A stretch of 64,000 bases of DNA, taken from the NCBI RefSeq assembly GCF_946478785.1, contig NZ_CAMLDD010000004.1, positions 124,001 to 188,000 of the forward strand, read 5' to 3'. How positions within the stretch are numbered: position 1 is the stretch's first letter; every line of letters begins with the position of its first letter. The stretch is from an uncultured Flavobacterium sp. GTDB taxonomy: Bacteria > Bacteroidota > Bacteroidia > Flavobacteriales > Flavobacteriaceae. Position numbers and translations under genes: made by a program. Below are positions 17,644 to 27,517 of this stretch, piece after piece. Below the pieces are notes generated by a model. It saw only the letters and a program-made list of their open reading frames with translations. It did no database searches and was not told where the DNA came from.

Positions 17644-19113
17644 TTAGTGACCTCCGCCACCGCCTTCTACATGATTAATACCTTGTCTTTTTAATATTTT
17701 AGGGCAGTAGTAACCATAGAATCCTAAATAGGCGAAACCAATAAGTGGAATGATGTAAGAGAAATGTGTCCATGTGATTCCGAAAATTCCCTCGGGACTT
17801 GTAAGATCAATATCACAGATACCTCCTTGTACTAAAGGAATAACACCTCCTCCAAGAATCATCATAATAAGGAATGAAGATGCTTTTCCTGTGTTTTTTC
17901 CTAAACCTGCAATCGCTAAATCGAATATTGACGGCCACATGATAGATAAAAATAAACCTCCGGAGATAAAGAAGAACTTGGCAATTTGCGGATCTGGGCA
18001 AACTAATCCTGCAAGCATCATTAATACACCTGATATTCCGAATAGCATTAACGTTTTTCCGGCATTTTTACCGCCAACAAAGCATACGGCTATAAATAAT
18101 AAAATCCAGATTGGGTAAATATAGAATGATGAAACGTCATGACCAGCAAATATGTTGGCTCCAATAATTACTCCAAATGCTATAGCAGGAACAATAAATT
18201 TCAGGGCTGTGTTTACTAAGGTTGATGTATTGAAAACGTTGACTCCTCCATTCCAACGTCCAATCATTAAACTTCCCCAATAAAGGGCAATAAATGGCGC
18301 AATGGCATCTTCTAAAACATTACCAAATTCTGCTGTATGCAATAAAGCTGGTAAATTACTAATGATTGTTACCTCCGTTCCAACATAAATAAAGATACCC
18401 AACATTCCTAAGTATAGTTGTGGATAATCCAGAATATTGAATTTTACATAGGCAGGTTTTACTATTGGTTCTTCCTCTTTTACCGGATTTTCAATTTTAG
18501 AAAAATTCATAAAAATAGCCACGACAATAAAAGCAAGACCTAAGATGATAAAAGGCAATTTAATATCTTCTAATGAAAGAGATGTTTTTTTGTTATCTCC
18601 CATTCCAAACAGAGCGATTCCCAATAAGATGGCACCGATAGTTGTTCCGAAAGAGTTGATACCTCCTGCCAGGGTTAAACGGTGAGCTCCAGTTGCAGGA
18701 CTTCCCATTTTAATTGCTAAAGGATTGGCTACGATTTGTTGAATGGAGAATCCTAAACCAACAGTAAATAAAGCTGTTAAGAAGAATGGAAAACTTTGCA
18801 TCGTAGCGGCAGGAACAAATAAAAAGGAACCGACAGCTGAAAGAATTAAACCAGCTGAAAGCGTTTTTTTGTATCCAAATTTTTGTAATACATCTAATTT
18901 CAGAGATACCAAAAAGAAGATAATTGATCCCACAAAATAAGCAGCATAAAATGCCCAGGCCACTAGTTGTGACTGAACCTGAGATAAAGTAAATACTTTT
19001 TTGAATACGGGAATAAGGATGTCATTGGCAGAACCAACGAAACCCCAAAAGAAGAAGACAATTATCAGCGAAATAAATTGCCCCCACTTGGTCTGTACAT
19101 TTTCTGAATTCAT
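17644..19113 (-). CDS. FucP-type sugar MFS transporter (GlcNAc uptake candidate)
   Basis: The 489-residue protein has about twelve transmembrane helices and belongs to the FucP/glucose-galactose transporter branch of the MFS (FFFWGFVGSANDILIPVF in helix 1, GGINSFGTTIGAIL in helix 5). These are proton-sugar symporters at the inner membrane. A flavobacterial member, NagP, imports GlcNAc. It sits next to the LytS/LytTR pair and the chitin/GlcNAc genes, which supports that substrate. The C-terminus ends in an unusual glycine run before a final His (VEGGGGGH). The substrate call is an inference from context. Confidence 0.85.
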   Translation of the reverse strand: MNSENVQTKWGQFISLIIVFFFWGFVGSANDILIPVFKKVFTLSQVQSQLVAWAFYAAYFVGSIIFFLVSLKLDVLQKFGYKKTLSAGLILSAVGSFLFVPAATMQSFPFFLTALFTVGLGFSIQQIVANPLAIKMGSPATGAHRLTLAGGINSFGTTIGAILLGIALFGMGDNKKTSLSLEDIKLPFIILGLAFIVVAIFMNFSKIENPVKEEEPIVKPAYVKFNILDYPQLYLGMLGIFIYVGTEVTIISNLPALLHTAEFGNVLEDAIAPFIALYWGSLMIGRWNGGVNVFNTSTLVNTALKFIVPAIAFGVIIGANIFAGHDVSSFYIYPIWILLFIAVCFVGGKNAGKTLMLFGISGVLMMLAGLVCPDPQIAKFFFISGGLFLSIMWPSIFDLAIAGLGKNTGKASSFLIMMILGGGVIPLVQGGICDIDLTSPEGIFGITWTHFSYIIPLIGFAYLGFYGYYCPKILKRQGINHVEGGGGGH

Positions 19114-19289
19114 AATTGTAATAAGATTTTTTTAGTTTTTTTTAAAGTAGTTTAAGCCGTAAATATATTTGTTACAATTCTCAAAAAAAAATAAAAAAGA
19201 ATAAAAAAGGCAGAAATTATACAAACAACAGAATTTATTCAACAATGTGTTAATTTTTTAAATAATTGTGATAAAGTGATTGAAAATTT

Positions 19290-19991
19290 TTACTCTAAAA
19301 TTTTATTTTTAACTTCCTTGCTGTAGTTTCTGCCAATTGGTATGGTATAAGAAAGGATTTGGATTCTGTTTCCTTCGATAGATTTTACTTTGTTAAGAGC
19401 AATTACATACGATTTATGAATTCGCAGAAATTTATCGGCAGGTAATTCTTCAGATAAAGAAGTGAGTGATTTATGGGTAATATAAGTTTTATCAGGGGTA
19501 ACAATTTTAATGTACTCTTTCATTCCTTCAACAAATAAAATCTCTTCAATATTAATTTTCATCATTTTTTTATCGACTTTAATAAAAATATGAGAATCTC
19601 CTTTGGGGACTTCGGTTTTAATATTATTTTTTAAATTGTATTCTGTAGTAATTTTATTGATACATTTAATGAACCTTGGCAGTGGAATTGGCTTTACCAG
19701 ATAATCTAAAACATCAAGATCATAGCTTTCTGCTGCAAACTCCCTAAAAGCGGTTGTAATAATAACCCGTGTTTTGTTTTCAATCAGGCTAATTAATTCA
19801 AAACCAGTCATCATAGGCATGTTGATGTCTAAAAAAACGGCATCTACAGGCGTACTGTTTATAAAATCTAGTGCTTCTAAGGAATTATTGAATGTACCTA
19901 TAACCTCAAAGTCTGTAAAATTGGTAAAATAATTTTGTAAAACTTTAATAGCTAAAGGTTCATCGTCGATTAACAAGCATTTAATCTTCAT
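19290..19991 (-). CDS. LytTR-family response regulator of the GlcNAc/chitin locus
   Basis: The 233-residue regulator has a receiver domain (residues 1-120; acidic DDEP, phosphoacceptor in VFLDINMPMM near Asp55, and LDYLVKPIPLPRF at the end) and a LytTR DNA-binding domain (about 135-233; FIKVDKKMMKI, ILFVEGMKEYIKI, FLRIHKSYVIALNKV). LytTR domains bind paired direct repeats two helical turns apart. Such repeats are seen upstream of susC (21189-21223) and nagB (27241-27275). The gene overlaps the kinase gene by 11 bp, so the two are translationally linked. Confidence 0.93.
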   Translation of the reverse strand: MKIKCLLIDDEPLAIKVLQNYFTNFTDFEVIGTFNNSLEALDFINSTPVDAVFLDINMPMMTGFELISLIENKTRVIITTAFREFAAESYDLDVLDYLVKPIPLPRFIKCINKITTEYNLKNNIKTEVPKGDSHIFIKVDKKMMKINIEEILFVEGMKEYIKIVTPDKTYITHKSLTSLSEELPADKFLRIHKSYVIALNKVKSIEGNRIQILSYTIPIGRNYSKEVKNKILE

Positions 19992-21033
19992 TATGAATAG
20001 GTATTTGCAAACGTATTATATAGTAATTCAGCTTTGTTTTGTGTTTTAGGCTAAAATTATTCTTATAGATTAATTTTAATCTTTTCTTGGTGTTGACCAA
20101 ACCAATACCGCCTTTGGAATCATTTTTTTGTGAAATTACAAAATTATTAAGGATTTCAAAATGCAGTAATCTATTGTCAGTAATTTTGCAGTTTATTTTA
20201 ATCTTCAGATTCTGATTATTTAGTCCTCCATGTTTAAAGGCATTTTCAACTAATGAGATAAAGATTAAAGGGGGAACTTTGATGTCTTCAATATTGGATT
20301 CCAGATTGATGGTAACTTCAACATTATCGAAACGAAGCTTTTCAATTTCGATGTAATTCTGAATGTAATCAATTTCTTTTATCAGAGGTACAAGTTTGGT
20401 TCCTTTTACGTCATACAATACATATTCCATCAGATTTGATAATTTAATAATTACATCAGGAACTTTATCAGAAGATTCTAAGGATAATGCGTATAAATTA
20501 TTTAATGTGTTAAAGAAAAAGTGAGGCTGAATCTGATTTTCAAGATATTTAAGTTTTATCTTAAATTGATTTTCTCTCAATGACCTGTTTCTTTCTCTTT
20601 CTCTTAGCCATGTTAATGTCAGATAAACAGATGATGCCATGGCCAATACATACAATTCGCCAATACATACTGCTAGAATGTGATTTATATCAAAAGGATG
20701 ATATTCACGATTAGCCTCCGGCCAGATATTTTCAGAAATAAGGTAATAGGTCAGGGCCGTTTTTAGTAAATAAACACTAAAAAGACTAATTAGTAGTGCA
20801 ATGGTGTATTTAAAATATTTTTGTTTTAAAACAAAGCGGCGTATCAAAACAAAAAGATTGAAATATACTAAAGGAATGTGCAATGAAAATTCAATCAAAT
20901 TTGATTTAAAGGAATATTCATAATCATTAAAATATGCTCCCCATCTTAAAAAATTCAAGGTAAAATAACTTCCCCAAAACCAGATATGATTTCGTAGTTT
21001 GATATCAAAGTTTAATTTTTGAATTTCGCTCAA
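19981..21033 (-). CDS. LytS/YehU-type sensor histidine kinase
   Basis: A 350-residue membrane kinase. The N-terminal 150 residues hold about four hydrophobic segments (for example IPLVYFNLFVLIRRFVL and YTIALLISLFSVYLLKTAL). The His_kinase domain begins at about 160 with LENQIQPHFFFNTLNNL, whose His is the expected phosphoacceptor, and the ATPase part has LVENAFKHGGLN and GGIGLVNTKKRL. It has no large periplasmic sensor, so its ligand may be in the membrane or come from a partner. It is divergent from susC and overlaps the LytTR regulator gene by 11 bp. Confidence 0.9.
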   Translation of the reverse strand: MSEIQKLNFDIKLRNHIWFWGSYFTLNFLRWGAYFNDYEYSFKSNLIEFSLHIPLVYFNLFVLIRRFVLKQKYFKYTIALLISLFSVYLLKTALTYYLISENIWPEANREYHPFDINHILAVCIGELYVLAMASSVYLTLTWLRERERNRSLRENQFKIKLKYLENQIQPHFFFNTLNNLYALSLESSDKVPDVIIKLSNLMEYVLYDVKGTKLVPLIKEIDYIQNYIEIEKLRFDNVEVTINLESNIEDIKVPPLIFISLVENAFKHGGLNNQNLKIKINCKITDNRLLHFEILNNFVISQKNDSKGGIGLVNTKKRLKLIYKNNFSLKHKTKLNYYIIRLQIPIHNED

Positions 21034-21165
21034 TTTAAGAATTTTATAATGTTTAAATTATATGCAACTTTAAACAATTACTCGATGAAACACAATTTTT
21101 TTGAATAAAATTTTATAAAATCAAGCAAACCGCATGTTATTTTATGTATATAACGTTTTTTCGTA

Positions 21166-21259
21166 AAACGTATTATTGATTGTTTTATGTCGTTGGTTTA
21201 AAGTTTGAAGCAGTTGGTATAAATTATTTTTTTTAACAATACCTTAAGAATAATTTTAC
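21166..21259 (+). promoter_or_regulatory. predicted LytTR operator/promoter upstream of susC
   Basis: GTCGTTGGTTTAAA (21189-21202) and GCAGTTGGTATAAA (21210-21223) are direct repeats 21 bp apart. The whole 94-bp segment aligns without gaps to 27218-27311 upstream of nagB (about 15 mismatches by hand). TAATTTTA at 21251-21258 is a candidate -7 region 27 bp further on. The geometry fits a LytTR dimer acting as activator. Confidence 0.65.
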
Positions 21260-21284
21260 GCCATAACTAACAAAATAAATAAAC

Positions 21285-24200
21285 ATGAAAAAATTTTTAT
21301 TAATCTTTATGATTGTTTTTACAGCGCAGGTTTCGCTTGCTCAGGTAAAAAATGTCAAGGGTTTGATTACAGATTCTGATGGGATGCCGTTACCAGGGGC
21401 ATCTGTTGCTGTACAAGGCGGACAAAAAGGTGCTACTACCGATTTTGACGGTTTGTACTCAATTGAAGTACAAAAAGGACAAAGTTTAGTTTTTACTTAT
21501 GTAGGACTAGAATCTCAGACAATTGTTGTAGGTGATGCGACTACAATAAATGTGAAAATGAGATTAGCGGCTTCAAATTCTTTAAATGAGGTAGTTGTTA
21601 CTGCATTAGGTATTAAAAGACAAAAGAAAGAACTGGGTTATGCAGTTCAGGATCTAAAAGGCGACCAATTAAACAAAGTTATTACTACGAATGTGGCTAC
21701 TGCGCTTTCCGGTAAGATTGCCGGTGTTGATGTTTCTATTCCGGCCACGGGAGTAGGAGGATCAACAAGAGTTATTATTAGAGGTATTTCAAGTATTGGT
21801 GAAAGTAACCAGCCTCTTTATATAGTAGATGGTGTTCCTATTGACAACTCTGGTTTGAACAATGATAATGCCGCTACAAGTAAATGGTTTGACGGAAGGG
21901 ATAACGGAGACGGTATTTCAAGTATTAACCCTAATAATATTGAAAGTTTAACGGTACTAAAAGGAGCTGCTGCTGCTGCCTTGTATGGATCACGAGCTTT
22001 GAATGGCGTTATTTTGATTACGACTAAAAAAGGAAGCAAAGGCAAATTGCAGGTCGAGCTTACAAGCGGTGTAAGTTTTGACAGGGTAAATGCTAAGTAT
22101 TCTGATTATCAGAATGAATACGGATCAGGATCGAATGGTACTTTGCCTGATCCTGCAAGAGCACCTTCTGAATTATACGGTTATACCACAAATGCGTGGG
22201 GACCTAAGTTCTCTGAAAGTGTTGGCCAGGAGATAAAAATCTTTGATGGTTCTATGAAGCCTTACGCAAGAGTAGATAATAATATTCAGGATTTTTTCCA
22301 AACAGGAGTAACACTTTCAAACGGTATTTCATTATCCGCAGGAAGCGACAATGCTTTTGTTCGTTTTGGATATAACAACCTTAAAAATGATGACGTTATT
22401 CCTGAATCTGGTTTAGAAAGAAATGATGCAAGTTTAAATGGAACTATAAAGTCGGAAAAATTTACTTTGGCTGCGAACGTAAATTATATGGTTGAAAACA
22501 CACAAAACCGACCTGGATTAGGAGATTCGCCAAATAATGTTGGTTATTCATTAAGCTCATTAGCACCAAATATCGACCAGGCCTGGCTTAAAAATTATAA
22601 AAATGAAGAAACAGGCCAAATTTATCCATGGAACAATAATGTGTATCAGTTAAATCCATATTTTATTACACAGGAAAACCATAACTCATCTTTAAAAAAT
22701 CGTTTTATAGGAAATGTTACCGGGACTTATCAGGTAAAAAACTGGGTAGCATTGACATTTAGAACTGGTTTAGACAGTTATGCTTTCAGTTCAAAAGACT
22801 TTATGGCGGCAGGAAGTACATGGCCGGGAAGAGATGAAGGATATCTAGGGTTGGATAATATAAATGTTTCAGAAATGAATACGGATATTATTGCCACTTT
22901 CAGTGATATAAAATTAGCTACAGATTTTACTTTTTCAGGAATTTTAGGTACAGGAAGAAGGGATTTTAAAAGAGATCAAAATTCAAGATTTGGGACCAGG
23001 CTTATTGAGCCGGGTACAGAATACATCAGTAATTTTGTAAATCAGACAGAAAATGCTCCTGTGGTAACCAAAACCAGAACAAATTCAGTTTACGGTTCTG
23101 CAAAATTTGATTACAAAGGGTATTTGTATGCAGAGTTTACAGGAAGAAATGACTGGTTCAGCGTTATCAGCAAAGATGCTTTTTATCCTGCAGCTTCATT
23201 AGGATTTGTATTCTCTGATGCTTTTGGTATTCAAAGTGATTCATTTTCTTATGGTAAATTCAGAGCTTCATGGGCACAAGTTTCGAATGCACCAGGAGCA
23301 TATAAAAATGCTTTAAATTACACTACTTTTTCATCTTATGACGGACAAAGTGTTGTTAATATCAAAAACTCTGCGGCACCAAATGCTAATTTGACTTATC
23401 AGTCTAAAACAGGAGTGGAATTTGGATTTGAAACAGGATTCTTTAAAAACAGGTTAAAAGCAGATATTACACTTTACCGTGAAGATACTGCAGACCAAAC
23501 TCTTGATTTAGCATCATCTGCAACATCCGGATATGAATTTCTTTCGGTAAATGCAGGACAATTAAGAAATGAAGGTATTGAACTTTTTATATCCGGGACT
23601 CCAATTAAAACCAATAGTTTTGAATGGGGAATTGATTTGAACTTCTCAAAAAACAAAAACTCAATTATCTCTTTACATCCTAATATTAATACATATGCTA
23701 TTTCTGAAGCTCGTTGGGCTGGAGCAGCTATCGTAGCTCAGGTTGGAGGTCAATATGGAACAATCATAGGAAAAGATTTTCTAAAAACTCCTTCAGGAGA
23801 AAAAATTGTCGATGCAAATGGTATGCCTTTGTTTACAGATGCTAAAGTGAATTTAGGAAAAGGACTTCCTGATTGGGCTGCCGGTTTAACGAATAGATTT
23901 TCTTATAAAGGAATAACACTTCAGTTTTTAATAGATATGAAATTTGGAATGGATGTATATTCTATGACAAATTCATTAGCAGGACAAAAAGGACTTTTAG
24001 ATGTTACTACAGAAGGAAGGGATGCTTATAATGAAGCAAGAGCTGACGCAGTTGCAAATGATCCTAATTTCAGCCAGGCAACATGGGTTCCTACTGCCGG
24101 TTATGTTGCACAAGGTGTAGTAAATACCGGAACAGCTGCTAATCCTGTATATGAACAAAATACTAAACCGGTTAATCCTCAGGATTATTGGACAACTGTT

Positions 24201-24476
24201 TTCAATAATACACCGGCACCTTTTATTTATGATGCTTCTTATGTGAAATTAAGAGAGGTAAGTTTAGGTTACAATATACCGAAGAGTGTTTTTAACGGAG
24301 CAAAAATCAACTCAATTTATGTATCGGCATTCGCAAGGAATTTATTGACTTTTAATAAGGATTTGCCAAACGTTGACCCGGAGTCTATGTATACTTCTGG
24401 AAATGGACAAGGATTTGAATATGGTTCACTCCCATTCAGACAATCGTATGGGTTTAATATTAAAGTAGCATTCTAA
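21285..24476 (+). CDS. SusC/RagA-type TonB-dependent outer-membrane transporter
   Basis: This 1063-residue protein imports glycans across the outer membrane as the partner of the SusD lipoprotein encoded next. It has a signal peptide (cleaved after VSLAQ), a carboxypeptidase-D-like regulatory domain (GLITDSDGMPLPGASVAVQG), a TonB box region and a plug domain (about 100-230; IVDGVPIDNSGLN, LKGAAAAALYGSRALNG). A 22-strand barrel follows, ending in the terminal Phe of NIKVAF. It belongs to the smaller SusC class. It is the first gene of susC-susD-GH18, with predicted LytTR sites 70-100 bp upstream, and probably takes up chito-oligosaccharides. Confidence 0.95.
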   Translation: MKKFLLIFMIVFTAQVSLAQVKNVKGLITDSDGMPLPGASVAVQGGQKGATTDFDGLYSIEVQKGQSLVFTYVGLESQTIVVGDATTINVKMRLAASNSLNEVVVTALGIKRQKKELGYAVQDLKGDQLNKVITTNVATALSGKIAGVDVSIPATGVGGSTRVIIRGISSIGESNQPLYIVDGVPIDNSGLNNDNAATSKWFDGRDNGDGISSINPNNIESLTVLKGAAAAALYGSRALNGVILITTKKGSKGKLQVELTSGVSFDRVNAKYSDYQNEYGSGSNGTLPDPARAPSELYGYTTNAWGPKFSESVGQEIKIFDGSMKPYARVDNNIQDFFQTGVTLSNGISLSAGSDNAFVRFGYNNLKNDDVIPESGLERNDASLNGTIKSEKFTLAANVNYMVENTQNRPGLGDSPNNVGYSLSSLAPNIDQAWLKNYKNEETGQIYPWNNNVYQLNPYFITQENHNSSLKNRFIGNVTGTYQVKNWVALTFRTGLDSYAFSSKDFMAAGSTWPGRDEGYLGLDNINVSEMNTDIIATFSDIKLATDFTFSGILGTGRRDFKRDQNSRFGTRLIEPGTEYISNFVNQTENAPVVTKTRTNSVYGSAKFDYKGYLYAEFTGRNDWFSVISKDAFYPAASLGFVFSDAFGIQSDSFSYGKFRASWAQVSNAPGAYKNALNYTTFSSYDGQSVVNIKNSAAPNANLTYQSKTGVEFGFETGFFKNRLKADITLYREDTADQTLDLASSATSGYEFLSVNAGQLRNEGIELFISGTPIKTNSFEWGIDLNFSKNKNSIISLHPNINTYAISEARWAGAAIVAQVGGQYGTIIGKDFLKTPSGEKIVDANGMPLFTDAKVNLGKGLPDWAAGLTNRFSYKGITLQFLIDMKFGMDVYSMTNSLAGQKGLLDVTTEGRDAYNEARADAVANDPNFSQATWVPTAGYVAQGVVNTGTAANPVYEQNTKPVNPQDYWTTVFNNTPAPFIYDASYVKLREVSLGYNIPKSVFNGAKINSIYVSAFARNLLTFNKDLPNVDPESMYTSGNGQGFEYGSLPFRQSYGFNIKVAF

Positions 24477-24487
24477 AAAAATAAATT

Positions 24488-26020
24488 ATGAAATTAAAAA
24501 AAATAATACTAGCCATAGCCATATTGTTAACTGCAGTTGGCTGTACCGAAAATTTTGATGAACTGGAGAAAGACCCGGTAGCATTGTCAGCAAATCCGGC
24601 AGGACAGCTAACATTTACCCAATTATGTATGTCTGGAGACGGATACTATCAATGGAGAGCGAACTTAATATATTCAGGCGGATTTGTACAACATTATGCA
24701 GGTGCCTGGAATGTAACAGAATATGGCAGTACATTCAAGAAAAACGATGACTATGCAACTGCATTGTGGAGAAACGGTTATTCAAACGAATTGAAAAATG
24801 TTGTAGATATTCTGGAAAAAACCAGTGGCAATCCTGCTATGGTAAACATGAATGCAGTAGCAAAAATCATGAAGGTAATGGTGGCACAACGTTTAACAGA
24901 TCTTTATGGAGACATTCCTTATTCTCAGGCGGGACTTGGATTCTCACAAGGAATTGTAACACCAAAATATGATACACAAGAAGAAATCTATACAGCATTT
25001 TTTAGTGAATTAGAGGAAGCTAATAATCAGTTAAATGCCGGAGGCGGTACTGTTAAGGGAGATTTGTTTTATGATGGTGATATTGCAAAATGGAAAAAAC
25101 TTGCTAATACCCTAAGATTGCGTTTAGCAATGAGAATTTCTGAAATAAAGCCGGCAGAAGCAGAAAAACAAGTAAAAGCAGCATTACAAAATGGTGTTTT
25201 TGAAAGCAATCTTGACAACTGTATCATGAATCATTTAGATGCAACATTCAATGATAATCCTGCAGCTATAGATTTTAGAGGGAATGGTTTGGCTTATGCT
25301 TTTGTAGGTAATGAACACGGAGATCATTTTAGTTCATTGGTTATAGATTATTTGAGAGATAATGGGGATCCAAGATTAACTATGCTGGCCACTCCCAAAA
25401 CAACATCTTCAATGGCTGGAAAAGCTGGACAACCTGTTCAACCAGGAGAAAAATTATATGAAGGGATTCGTCCGGGAACATTTAGATGGGATACTCCGGG
25501 TGGTTCAACTGCAGCTTCAGGAATCCAGTCTTATTACAAACAAAAAACAACACCTTTTTTGCATGTAAGTTATTCAGAAACACAATTATTATTGGCAGAA
25601 GCTGCTCATAGAGGATGGGTATCAGGTACTTCTGCTGCTGAATATTACAAAAATGGAGTTGAAGCAGGAATCAAACAATTATTTATCTACGGTGTACCTG
25701 CTGCTTCACAAACCGATATTGATGCGTATTTGAACGCTAAGCCATTAGTAGCCGGAACAGAAAAAGAGCAAATTGCCACACAGCTTTGGATTACTTACAT
25801 ATTCAACAGTATTGAAGCATATTCAAACTGGAGAAGAACAGGATTTCCAAATTTACTGCCAATAACAAATCCTGGTTCAGAAACAGGCGGAGTAGTGCCG
25901 ACACGTTTATATTATCCTAATGATGAGATGCAGAAAAATGAAGCAAATTATTTAGATGCATTATCCAGAATGGGAGGAAATAACGAGTGGACAAATAAAG
26001 TTTGGTGGGATGCAAACTAA
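24488..26020 (+). CDS. SusD/RagB-like glycan-binding lipoprotein
   Basis: A 510-residue surface lipoprotein with the lipobox TAVGC (cysteine at residue 19). The N-terminal part reads TENFDELEKDPVALS and later LYGDIPYSQA near residue 143, the pattern of the SusD-like_2 family (PF12771) rather than classic SusD. The tetratricopeptide-like helical core runs through the middle and the C-terminus has VPTRLYYPNDEM, usual for the family. It should cap the SusC barrel and bind its glycan ligand. It is 11 bp from susC, so it is co-transcribed. The exact glycan is unknown. Confidence 0.92.
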   Translation: MKLKKIILAIAILLTAVGCTENFDELEKDPVALSANPAGQLTFTQLCMSGDGYYQWRANLIYSGGFVQHYAGAWNVTEYGSTFKKNDDYATALWRNGYSNELKNVVDILEKTSGNPAMVNMNAVAKIMKVMVAQRLTDLYGDIPYSQAGLGFSQGIVTPKYDTQEEIYTAFFSELEEANNQLNAGGGTVKGDLFYDGDIAKWKKLANTLRLRLAMRISEIKPAEAEKQVKAALQNGVFESNLDNCIMNHLDATFNDNPAAIDFRGNGLAYAFVGNEHGDHFSSLVIDYLRDNGDPRLTMLATPKTTSSMAGKAGQPVQPGEKLYEGIRPGTFRWDTPGGSTAASGIQSYYKQKTTPFLHVSYSETQLLLAEAAHRGWVSGTSAAEYYKNGVEAGIKQLFIYGVPAASQTDIDAYLNAKPLVAGTEKEQIATQLWITYIFNSIEAYSNWRRTGFPNLLPITNPGSETGGVVPTRLYYPNDEMQKNEANYLDALSRMGGNNEWTNKVWWDAN

Positions 26021-26096
26021 AAAACATTCCTAAAGTTATGCCTAATAAGGTGTTATTTTTATTCTAATTAAATTAAACAATTTAAAATTAAAAATA

Positions 26097-27122
26097 ATGA
26101 TAAAAAATAAAGCCTTATTAGGCATCCTTTTTTTTATTGGTTCGCTTTTTTCATCTTATAGCTGTTCAAAAGAGAACGACAATAAAATTGATAATTCAAA
26201 AAATAAAACAGCAAGGGTTGTAGGCTATTTATCTACAGATAATTTTAGTAAAATGAGTTCCGTACAGTTTTGTAAACTGACTCATCTTAATTTATCATTC
26301 GCAAATCCGGATAATACGGGAAATTTAATTTTTGAGGGAGACATCGATGCGGTTATCAAACATGTGAAGATTATAAATCCCAACATTAAAATATCTGTTT
26401 CTGTCGCCGGAGGAGTTATTTCTGCAGAACAGGCTGCTAATTGGTCATTGCTTATTGATAAGCCGGAAAACCGACCAGATTTTATTAAGAAAATAATAAG
26501 TTTTGTAGACATTCATAAATTAGATGGTGTTGATGTAGATCTTGAGTGGGATGCGGTAACAACAGGTTACAGTGGTTTTGTTATTGAATTAAAAAATGCC
26601 TTAAAAAGCAAGAATAAGCTTATAACGGCAGCTTTACCAAATAATACGCGTTTTATTAATATAAGCAATGAAGCTTTAAATGCTTTTGACTTTATTAATA
26701 TCATGGCATATGATATGACAGGACCTTGGGCTCCGGAAAAGCCGGGTCAGCATAGTTCGTTTAGTGATGCAAAACTTGGAATCGATTTTTGGAATAAATT
26801 ACAAAATATTCCAAAAGATAAATTAACACTGGGAGTTCCGTTTTATGGCTACAATTTTACAGATCCAGTTGCTACCAGTGCCACTTATGCACAAATTGTG
26901 TCAGCCGGAAAACAGTTTGCAGATCAGGATGAATTGGGTAAAATTTACTATAACGGAAGACCAACTATTGAGCAAAAAGTTCAACTGGCTTCAGAAGCAA
27001 CTGGGGGCATCATGATTTGGGAAATTGCTCAGGATTCATTTGACGAATATTCTTTATTGGATGTGATTCATAAAAAATATACAAAGCTGGGTTATACAAC
27101 TTCTGATTTGTGTGGGAACTAA
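26097..27122 (+). CDS. GH18 chitinase/endo-N-acetylglucosaminidase-like lipoprotein
   Basis: This 341-residue enzyme has a lipoprotein signal ending in SSYSC, so it is membrane-anchored, probably on the outer membrane. It is a single GH18 barrel: ARVVGYLSTDNF, SVSVAGGV near 100, and the catalytic DGVDVDLEWD with Asp143, Asp146, Asp148 and the acid Glu150. MAYDMTGPW and GIMIWEIAQDSFDEYSLL follow. Retaining GH18 enzymes cleave beta-1,4 GlcNAc linkages with substrate assistance. At this size, with no carbohydrate-binding module, it probably acts on short or soluble chitin chains. It is 76 bp after susD. Confidence 0.9.
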   Translation: MIKNKALLGILFFIGSLFSSYSCSKENDNKIDNSKNKTARVVGYLSTDNFSKMSSVQFCKLTHLNLSFANPDNTGNLIFEGDIDAVIKHVKIINPNIKISVSVAGGVISAEQAANWSLLIDKPENRPDFIKKIISFVDIHKLDGVDVDLEWDAVTTGYSGFVIELKNALKSKNKLITAALPNNTRFINISNEALNAFDFINIMAYDMTGPWAPEKPGQHSSFSDAKLGIDFWNKLQNIPKDKLTLGVPFYGYNFTDPVATSATYAQIVSAGKQFADQDELGKIYYNGRPTIEQKVQLASEATGGIMIWEIAQDSFDEYSLLDVIHKKYTKLGYTTSDLCGN

Positions 27123-27217
27123 AAGTCAAAGTAACCGTAAAAATTAAAAGTAGAAAAGCCCATTTTGAGATAACAGGATATAATTGAATTGTAATCTCAA
27201 GAGGAGAACATCTTGTG

Positions 27218-27311
27218 AAACGTGTTATTGATTGAATAATGTCGTTGGTTTAAAATTTCAAGCAGTTTGTATAAATAATTTTTTTGGACCATTGCTTAAG
27301 GATAAATTTAC
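27218..27311 (+). promoter_or_regulatory. predicted LytTR operator/promoter upstream of nagB
   Basis: GTCGTTGGTTTAAA (27241-27254) and GCAGTTTGTATAAA (27262-27275) lie 21 bp apart. The segment matches 21166-21259 upstream of susC without gaps. The rest of the 395-bp gap (27123-27517) holds AT-rich sequence and no ORF that I can support. Confidence 0.65.
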
Positions 27312-27517
27312 ATATAATGGTTAACGCGTTTGCCAAAATAAATTGATAAAAATTTGATGACTAATTTATGATGGAATTTAAATTGTGAGTGTGTAAAACC
27401 AAAAAAAAAGATTAAAAACGAATAAGTCAGATTTATAAATGGCACAAGTAGTGCGTGTTACTTGAGTTGTTGCGTAAAAAATATTACCTTTAAGATATAA
27501 TAAAAAAAAAGAAAAAA

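Noticed and set aside
19211..19262. A third possible LytTR site upstream of the sugar transporter gene (minus strand GTTTGTATAAT).
   Set aside because: The half-site resembles the second repeat at 27262, but no second copy lies 21 bp away; the nearest GTT is 17 bp off. Not enough to call.
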